Shown piece by piece: positions 45,908 through 55,800 of a stretch of 64,000 nt of DNA. This DNA comes from Plasmodium coatneyi. Lineage: Eukaryota; Apicomplexa; Aconoidasida; Haemosporida; Plasmodiidae. The notes beneath the pieces are model-generated. The model was given only the letters and a program-made list of their open reading frames with translations, had not been told where the DNA came from and did not search any database. Numbering within the stretch: the stretch's first letter is position 1; each line of letters opens with the position of its first letter. Both the position numbers and the translations under genes were made by a program. The stretch spans positions 1,054,001 through 1,118,000 of the forward strand of contig NC_033563.1 in NCBI RefSeq assembly GCF_001680005.1, in the 5' to 3' direction.

Positions 45908-46834
45908 GGAGCGCGTCACGCCAAGCTGAGCAGAGCATGCATAGCGTTATCTCTGCGCCGTGCCTGTACCGTGAGCACATTGCCACCTGCTTCGTCCATC
46001 TTACCCATTAGTCATCCTATCTAACCACCCTTAAGCGAAACACAAAGCTTCCAAACAGGGTGCAGTCCACCTCTCACCACATGTGCATTTTTTTTTTTTT
46101 TTCTTTTTTTTCCTGCCCAGTTGTAACGTAGTGGGAAGATGGCGCAAACTCGCCTTCGTGCATAACACCATGCCTATGTTGTTCCCCTTGCGTGAACACT
46201 TCTTCCCCTACGCGTTGCACTCCTGCACAAACATAAATTCATAAAAAAAACAGCCAACCAAATTGCACACAAAGTGCATGTGAACATTTTTTTTTTTTTT
46301 AATTTCCTAATAATTAATCGCTTCACATGAATGACTCATTCGGTCAAAGGGGGGAAAAAACAACGGCAGAATTGTACCTCAGGCAACGCACCGCAAGGTC
46401 GGCCCAGTGTCTCGCCAAATGGGGCAGTCAGAGGGAGTATTCCCCCGAACGGGACAGCAAAATGAGAGGCATGCCACACATGTGCTATCCTGCACAGTTG
46501 GGGAGGCATATACACAGGTTGCCCCTCCAGACAACCCCTTCTGCGCTGCTGTTCCGACACCATACCACTGAACAAACATATAGAACAACCGAACTAAACC
46601 AAGGGAACCTCGTTCATATATATATATATTGTTTCTTAAGTGTTACGAACAAATGGGGTGAATTGGTGTTGAAGAAAAATGCGCCCACGAGGGGAGGCGC
46701 TCAAATGGGCAGTCAATTCGAACTGCGCGTAAAATGAAGGGTGCCACGCGTGCATGCTAAATGGGGTGGAAAAGAAAAAACCCCATTGTGTGATTGCACC
46801 TACAGGGCACCCCTTATGAGCAACGCTTGTCGGT
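45908..46834. other. Convergent spacer, CCT5 and Cap380 3' ends
   Basis: The 930-base gap contains poly(T) runs at about 46088-46112 and 46288-46300. A 136-codon plus-strand ORF (46327-46737) has no domain and lies in the 3' flank of two convergent genes; I do not support it as a gene. Confidence 0.6.
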
Positions 46835-49800
46835 TCATTCCCCGACCCTGCGGGCCTTGAACACGTTCATGCAGTTGCTCGGGTTGGAAGACGTGCAGTG
46901 GGTTATCCTTATATTATCCTGGCAGTTTCCTCTCTGATACTGAGTCATGGTTCTACCGCCTTTGACGGATGGAAGAGCTATTCGACCGTTGGCGTGTGGC
47001 TGGTTGTCATAGTACACCACACTGTTATCCCCGTTCTTTATCATCATGGAGGTCTTCTTCCCCGCGGGGCGGTTCATACATGAGGGGAAATCAGACGAAG
47101 AAGAACCACTCCTTGATGATGTGTCTCTATCTTCCCTGAGGTTGCTTCTTGGTTCTACCTCTTGCTTTACACTGCTCTTCACCTGGACCAAGTAGAGCCC
47201 GCTAGCCAATCCGGTTGGTGGGGGGGATGGCAATACCTTCTTCATTTCTGCCTCTTCCGATGGGCCAAATAAGCTACCCACGTATATGCCCCTAATTTGG
47301 ATCGTCCCATTTGTGTAGACATGCATTCCGTAACTTCCGTCTGGGATGTTCCTATCCGGGTGCACCATAATCCCTGTGGTTATCGTTCCCACTTTTTGCA
47401 CGATCTCCTGCCCGTCCACTAGGTCCAGCTTCGTCAGCACGAGGGTCTTACTTAGCAGCTTCTTCGATCCGGCCGTTGTGGATTGCTGCTCAGTCTTCAT
47501 AACAGGCACATCCTTTGTAATCACCACGTGGTACTTGCCCCTCTTCACAATATCATACAGCAATAACACAACATTTTTCAGAAATGGAGCGTCCATTTTT
47601 TTGCCATTCACATCCATTCCGGTAGCCATTCCGTTCTCATCTGTCACCTCTATGTAGTACTCTCCTGTAGGTACATCTTTGCCGGCCATTTTGATGAGCT
47701 CCTCTTTTATCTTCCCTTGTCCTGTGGCATCTGCGCCGTTATGCTGCTCACCATTCAACTGCCTAATGGTGACGCTATAATAGGCCTCCCCTTCCTCCAG
47801 CGTGTTTTCCATCTTCCCTTCTGCATTAAGATACCCTCCCGGGTGAATATCCACATGGAAACTAGTCATCCTTCTGTCTGGATAAGCCCACGCATTCTGT
47901 ATGAGCATCTTCAGGTATTCATTATTTACACTGGAACCGTAAATAGTCGTTGCAAAGTAGGACCCGTTCAGAACACGTACGTGGTATTTTCCCTTCTCCA
48001 ACCCAGTGCCCCATCCCTGTAGAACTTTCCTAAATGGGCAACTGTTGCCTTGTCCGTCATTATCCAGATGAACGTATGCGTGAAAGGGGCGTTCCTCCTC
48101 TTCCTGTGATCCACGTTGCTGATCTGTGGTGATCCCATGTTTGGTGCTCCCTTTGTGGAACTCCCTCACGGCCATATTTTCCATAACGTGCTTCCAAAAC
48201 GCGTCATCGACTGGGGCGGCCGCTTCCACTGTTACCTCTTGCGCGCTGGATCCACCCTGTTGTTGCGGTGTTGCACTATGCGCTTGTTTTTTCTTCCATT
48301 GGGGGGCGTACGGGTTGTCAAAGTATTCGCCCTCCTCATCCATGAACAGCTCACTCACGTGCACAAAGTAACTTCCATCGTTCATCTTCCTTCCTGATAT
48401 GTTTAGCACCTTTTCCATGTCGCTCGAACTTGCGCCTTCATTTCCTTTAAGTATACTTTTCATTGTACACACGCCATTATTGTATTCTATAAGGAACTGT
48501 CCTCCTTTTAAGGTGTACCCGTGGAGGATATAAACCTCCTCATACTCAGCAACGCCTTCATCGTCTTCGGCGTCACTTACTACTTCCACTAAGTAAGCTA
48601 TAACGATGTTGTCCTGGCTGTTCACCTCTTCGTCTTCTCCATCTTTCACGTAGTAGGTAGAACTAGACGCCTCTTCAGTCAAGACTATCTGATCTGTCAA
48701 AACGATCCCCTCCTTCACGTCGATAATTTCGCTGTTGGAAAATTCTACATAGTAGGACCCGTTGCTTGGCTTCTTGTGTAGCATCTTAAAGAGGTCTTGA
48801 AAGAAATGCTCATCCCGATCGACCGCTTCTTCCACAGGTTTCGTTCCTACAGTCGTTCCTGCACTGTCACTGGTCACGCTCAGGGCCTCCGCAACGTACT
48901 TGTCGCCATCCACCTGCACAATGTACTTTCCATCGGCTAAGCCCTTCTTTCCAATGAAATGGGCAACTCTATTTCTGGCATATAGCGGCATGCCGTTCTG
49001 TCCCAATTTGTTCACCACAAGGTAGTATTCCTTCTCCTCCTCCCTCAGCAAAGCGGGCCGCGCACCGTCTACTTTAGCAGCAACACTGGTGGTTAGTTGC
49101 ACTCCAAACTTGTAGTCGGTCTTCTCCTTTACCTTCCACGCTTTGTTAATGCACTTCTCGATCACTGCAGAATCTTTCTCACTTGCACTGTTGTTACCCT
49201 TCTGTACTAGGTACTTCCCCTTGGTGATGAACACGTCGTATGTCCCTTCCTTTGCGCTCAGTTCCTCACCTTGTATGTGAACGATCTTCCTAAATTTCAT
49301 GCCCCCACTTAGCGTGTTAAACGAATTCTCCACGATGCACAGGAGGCTACCTCCGTTGTGTGTGCTTCCCCCTCTGAGGGAAGACGACGATGAAGATAAT
49401 GATGACGATGCGGATGGTGATGACGCATCCCTCCTATCGCTGTCATCGCTCCTTGTCAAATGTATCCTCTTCTTTATGTCCAGTTCGTATGTGCCGTCTT
49501 TCAGACTCTTCGCGTTTATCATATCTTCAATGAAAGTACTCTCCAAAATGCAGTCTCCTTCTAGACATGTTGCGCTGACCTTTCCATCCTTCACTACCAC
49601 GGATGTTACACTAGAGTTTAGCGTTCCCGTAAGTAGCGTATACTTATCTTCGTACGCTTTTTCCTTATCACCCTTCGGTGCGTCTGTCCTTGTGATGCTT
49701 ATGACGTGGTCGATTATTCTGTCGTACTTCACCTGGACAGGTTTCTCCTGGGGAAGTTGTTTCTCCTTGGGGGCTTCTACCTTCTCAACCTCCTCAGCAG

Positions 49801-52800
49801 GTACTACCACCTTTTTCCCCTTCTTGCCGAACAAATCCACGTTGAACCCATTCTTCCAAAAGTTGACCAAAGCGCTCTTGTCGTAAACCGATCCGTCTAC
49901 CTTCTCGACCTCCTCAGCAGGTACTACCACCTTTTTCCCCTTCTTCCCGAACAAATCCACGTTGAACCCGTTCTTCCAAAAGTTGACCAAAGCGCTCTTT
50001 TCGTAAACCGATCCGTCTTCGTGCACCCTCTGCACAGACATTTCTTTATTGGGAATCTCCCCATTTTGCGCTCTCTTGGAAATCTTCACCACGTAGTCTC
50101 CCTTGTTCAGCCTGATCTGCTCGCATATCATTTTGTAGATATCGTTGAACATGTCCCTATTCATGAGGTGCTTCTTTTCCACGTCCGTGGAGTAGGTCTC
50201 CCTGTCTTCTGCTACGCTGAGCGATATGACGCCCTCCTTCACGATGCATGATGAGTGCACCAGGAAGAAGAACTCCTCCAAGGAGGTGCCATCATCAGCA
50301 CGATCGACGTCGCTGCTTTTGCTCTGTATGCTCAATAAGAACGAAGTGCACACCTTTCTGCTGCTCTGCGCGGGGGCAGGCACCGGCTTCGTTTCTTCTT
50401 CAGTTGGTTTGGTTACTTCTTCAGTTGGTTTGGTTACTTCTTCAGTTGGTTTGGTTACTTCTTCAGTTGGTTTGGTTACTTCTTCAGTTGGTTTGGTTTC
50501 CTCCTTATTCGGTTTTGTTTCCTCCTCCGGACTGGTTTCTACTGGTGTCACTCCACCTTGGGGCTGCTCCTCCCCGTCCAACTTCACCTCGTACTCGTTC
50601 CCGTAGAGGTCCTTTATGACGACCTTCACCAACGTGCACGACTTCACCATCACGAGGGAGTACACGCAGTGCGCTTTCGATATTTCCCCTTGCCCTTTTT
50701 CCCTATTACATTGCACCGTTTTAAGGGTAAGCGTATTCTCCTTGAATAGACCCCTGCTAAAGGGTATCCTCAGAAACTCCCAATACTTCAGCTTTCTCGG
50801 GTACTTATAAGCCATAAAATCGTCCATCGTGTAGATAATCGTATTGTACAAGTAGGAGCTGTGAGTAAAGATCGGCTTCACCACAACATACGGGTCATTG
50901 TGCAGGTGAACCAATCCAATCACCTCTATTTGGTATTCCACTATCGCTGCGTTGGTGGCAGATGTATCGCTGCTTGGGATCAGATTCACCTTAATGGTTA
51001 TGTCTTCCACCCTGGGAACCACCACCTTGGGGTCATTAACCACTTCGTAGACTGGCCTTATCGGCAGGCTCTCATAGATGTGCCTCCCGACCGTGCCATC
51101 TGAATGCGTGTCGTACTCTACCACGTACTTATTAAACTCGTATAGTCCATTTTTCAAAAATTTGACTGGCATATTTCTACACACCAAGTACACTGTGTTG
51201 GGTTCTAAATTGTACCTGCTGAAAAACTTCGACGTGTCATACTTCGTGTGAGGGTAACACTTCAAGACGAACTGATTCATGTCGTCAAATGTGTTGGCTA
51301 TCAACCCTACATAGGTAACATTCTCGAAGGATAAAAACCTGTGGGGGGAAAGAACCACTATTGCGCTCAGGAACTTTCCATCTGTGACACTCTCTCCCTC
51401 ATAGAGAAACAAGTTGTTGAATGAGCTGTGAATGTCTGGCTGCTCCTTCACGTAGATGGCTCGATCCGTGTAAGTGAAGCTGGGGACGTTGTAGGTCAGG
51501 ACGTCGTCTGGTTTGAACAGCGGTCCGGCGTTCGAAAAGTGTGGTGGCGTCAATGAGAAGGCTGCCCCACCGTCGCTTCTGCCGTTTGCGCTGCACGTGT
51601 GGCTGTTCTGCAGGTAGTTCTTCACTTCGAGGATCACCCTATTCTTGTCATTAGGGTCACTTCCTTCCCCAACGTGTACCTGCACCTCTGTTGGGTCCAC
51701 CTTTTGTCCATTCTTCTCACGCAAGTGACGGATGTTCTTCAGAAGCTCCATGTATAGCGCCACGTTGAACTGTACAATCGACTCCTCGTTCATTCCCTTG
51801 GGGGATAGCATGCTCTTGCTTATGAGGAGTGAGTCCATATAAGACACGGAAGGTACTAGCACTACTACTGGTGTGGGTGCGGATGTGCCTTCCTCTCCAC
51901 CGCTTGGCTTAGGAGAATCCTTCTTCCTCGTGATGCTCATCTCGTCGATCTCCAAATAGATGGAATTCTTCCTAATTAGTTCATTCACCTGGGGTGGCAC
52001 AGACAAAAAGTAGTAGATCAGACTGAGGACCTCCTCCCTCGTTAGCGAACCGGCAAACTTCTCATCCAACCTGTACGGCAACACGTTGCTGTCCAGATGG
52101 TCGAAAAGCTTCACCAAGTCCTTCTTCTCAAAATTGCAAACTTGTAGTATTTCCTTCAAGACGGCTCCTCTATCAATACAATAGTTCGTGTCGTAGAATA
52201 TGTTAGAAATGAGTGACTTCCCATCGTTTGGGATGTGCAGTTGTCCCCTGTTCAAATAGAGAGTCCCGCAAGACTTCTCTCCTAAATTGTGTATGCCCAC
52301 TGAGTAGGCCACTTCCTCCACGATGATCCGTACGGTTCGGTAAATATCTGCTGTCATGACGTCTCCTCCCATGGGAAGTTGGAACCTCTTCGACACAGTC
52401 AAGTACCCGTTGTTGATCATGTTCGCTACTTCCTCCTTGCTCTTGAACAGAATGTCCTTTCGCTGGTTATTTTCCAAGTAAGACACGTAGTATGGAGAAA
52501 ACCCCTCATAGTCGAACTTGGGATTGTTGCACACCTGCAACCCGTTATAGTAATGATGGCACTCCAACGTCTTGTCGTAATACACTTCGGTCACTCCTAA
52601 GTGTGTGCTCTTAATTGCTGTGTTTAAGATCATGCTGTACGGATGCACGAAAAAGGTCTGGTACTCTACGTTGATCTCCCTAACCACCTGATTGCCCTCC
52701 TTCGAAACGAAGATGACCTTCTCCAGCATAAAAATGGAATTGCTGTTTACGTTGTCGATGTAAACTTTGAAAATAACTGATTCGTCCGTAACTGTTTGGG

Positions 52801-55800
52801 GGTTGCCACCCTTGAGCAGAAGCACTCTCCGCATCTCCAACGTCTCCGTCCTGTGCGTCTCTCCCACGAAGGGCACGGCCAGGTTTCTGAAAAGGAAGTA
52901 GACCGCGTACTGGTCGGATGAAGCAATCTGTGCCCACTTCTCCATCTTGATCGACACCAATGCTCCGTGCTTGTCAAACTCGGACGTGAATTCCTCGATG
53001 ACGTTCTCGTCATGATTCTGCAGGTCCATGTTTATGCAATCTAACAAGTCCACGTGGATGGCTGACTGCACCGCTGCGTCCTTGCGTGATATGTATCCCG
53101 ATTCGCCCATTATCCAGTTGGCCATGAACTCCACCTCGCTTTCGCTCCAGCTTTCGTTCACAACCGAGTTGTTCACCTCTCGGCCAAGAAGTTTCTGCAC
53201 TATAGTGTGTCCCATCGCAGCTACTCCTGCTGGGGTGGAGGAAGTAACCTCCAGCATCCGTAGGATCGTCTCGTCCTCCACACCAGGCGCAAAATTTTGG
53301 CCAGACAAAATGTATCTGTACAGAATGTGGTAGTACAAAGAATTTTCCACTTCATCCACAAAGTTGGAACAACACAGGGACTTCTTATTGATCATGAGGA
53401 CGCCATGCTCAGCCAGGTGGTGCGCCATCTCATTCGGCTTGAGCTTCTTCTCGCTGCTGTATTTGAACTCATCTACGTAGACAAAGTACTTGATTCCTGC
53501 CAGGGGTGCATCGGACACCGCACCGGATTGCTTTTGTCCTTCCACCAATTCGCTGCCTGCCTGGGCGACCTTCCTATAAGACGACGTTAACTCCGTGACG
53601 TACGCTCCGAGGAGGGATATTTCATTTATGAGAGAGTCGTACCGCGTGGTGTGCCTCTCCAGAGATACTTCGAATTGCTCTTTCAATACAGACTGTATGG
53701 TCTTGACAGCTTCTTTCTCCGCCGGGATCATCTTGTCCATGTGCTCCACCACATAACTGTCTATGAGGCGAATTCCAGTCAGGTCATAAAAGAACGAGTA
53801 GAAGTCGTACCCGTTCGATAAGTAGGCCGCCTTAAACAAAAGTATATAAACATTGGAGAAGTACTTGTTGGGGTACTCGACATTCCTGTGCTGGTGCAAC
53901 AAGTTTAAGTTATTTTCATCTATGCTGACATTCAGTTTGTACGTCTTTATCGGCTTCAAAGGTGCGTGCGATTCGTATATTTCCATGTGTACTAAGTCGA
54001 ACACGTCATGAGAATCCTCGTCCTTTTTGAAAAAGTTCAAGTGTATCTTCTTGTTCTTATGGTGGATGAAGTATTTTCCCAAGTTGGCTTTCAATAGCAC
54101 TTCAATTATCATCTGTATCGCGTCACAATTTAGCGAATCATTCACGAGGATGTTAAATTTATTCATCAGGTAGGCATACGCTCCTAAACATTCGTATTGG
54201 TATGGAGACACGTTCACAAAGTGGGGCGACGTCTCCTCTACGTTGTATTTCTCTTCGCCCTCGTAAAAGTACATGTAATTATTCAAAAATTTCATGTACA
54301 TGTTAGGCCTGATCTTCTCGTAGTTAATGCTGATTTCTCCAAATGGGTGGTACAGCGTGGCGTCGTCCTGTTTGGGAGTCTGCATGTGGGTTAGCACTAC
54401 TCTCTTGTTGTCCACCACATGAACCCTGTGCGTTTTGGTGTCGACCTGAGACACCCCCTTGTAATACGCATCCTCATCGTCATCATCTTCATCGTCAGGT
54501 AAAGCTTTTCCCCCAGCGGAGCCTCCCCCGGAGAAGGACTCCTTCGCGCGGCTCCATTGCATTTTGTTCGATTGCCCGTTTATGTAGAAGCTGTCGTTGT
54601 AGTGAGTCAAAATGAAGCTCTGCTCACCGCCGCTTTCTGTGCCACTTCCGCTCAATCGATACACCACCTGCATCATCTCTTCGTGCTTCTCATCAAAGTG
54701 AGTTGACAGATGCACTCCAAATTGGTTCTTCCTCAAAGCTGCAACTGCACTCCCAGGCACAGACCCCGCATCGTTCAGCACAAACTTGGTCGTTATGAGG
54801 CTGCACCTGTTGATGTACTCCTTGCACACCGTGTCCTGGTACACCCAGGGAACAGACACGCTCGGAACCATCTCCCCAAGAGTGGGTGTCAATATGCAAA
54901 AATAGCCCTCAACAATGGAGCTTTGCACTGAAGGGGTCAGCAAAATTTCGGGATACGGATTGATGCTGATCATGTGTACTCGGAGCAACCTCGTATCAAA
55001 CACATACCCGAAGCTGTACGCGGGGAAGCAAACTTTGGGCAATCCCTCATTTTGCACACATATGTCCCCAACAGTTATGTAGTCCAAGTTTTCTTCCACC
55101 ACTATTGGATGCTTACTGGTGCAGCTCTCCCTGCACTGCATGGGGAAGGAAATTTCCTTCAGAATTACCATCACGTCCGAGGTGTCCTTTGCGTCGGTCC
55201 TTCTCCCTATCACCGTCATCGTCACCACGGTGCTTCCGTTTACATACTTCGGCATGCGCTTCTTCAAACTGCGCACAAATTTGTCATCCACCTGCATATG
55301 CAAATAGACCGTGTACCCGAATATGTTGTTGTAGAAGAGCTCCAACTTGACCTCCTCAAATAAAGTCTTGTTCGTTATGAGGCGCCTTACCATAACATCT
55401 TCAGCCAGGTTATATTCCAAGTACAAAACAGAAAGGTTACAATCTAACTCATACGTATGATACATGGGGGACATGTTAGCATAGCTGTGTCCCTGTCTCA
55501 TCGTGTTACACGTGTGTCTATACTCCTGCTTCAGTCGTAAGTTTATAAACCTACTCAACTCACGAGCGATAGATTCTAGAACGACTAAACATATTTCAGT
55601 GGAAGATCTAAGTACAAGTTGATTCTCCTTCACTTGTGCGAAGTGGTTCGATCCGTATTCTGACACAAACTTGGATTCCTCCTTCACAATCACTTCTCTC
55701 TTGAGACCTACTGCCTCTGCGCTGAATTCGAACGCCAACGAATTTAACAACACCGACAACTCCTCGGCATATATGTTATAGTCCTGATCCACGTGGGAAG

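Noticed and set aside
46327..46737. 136-codon plus-strand ORF after CCT5
   Set aside because: It sits between two convergent 3' ends, has no domain, and its composition looks like translated spacer. Only conservation in relatives would revive it.
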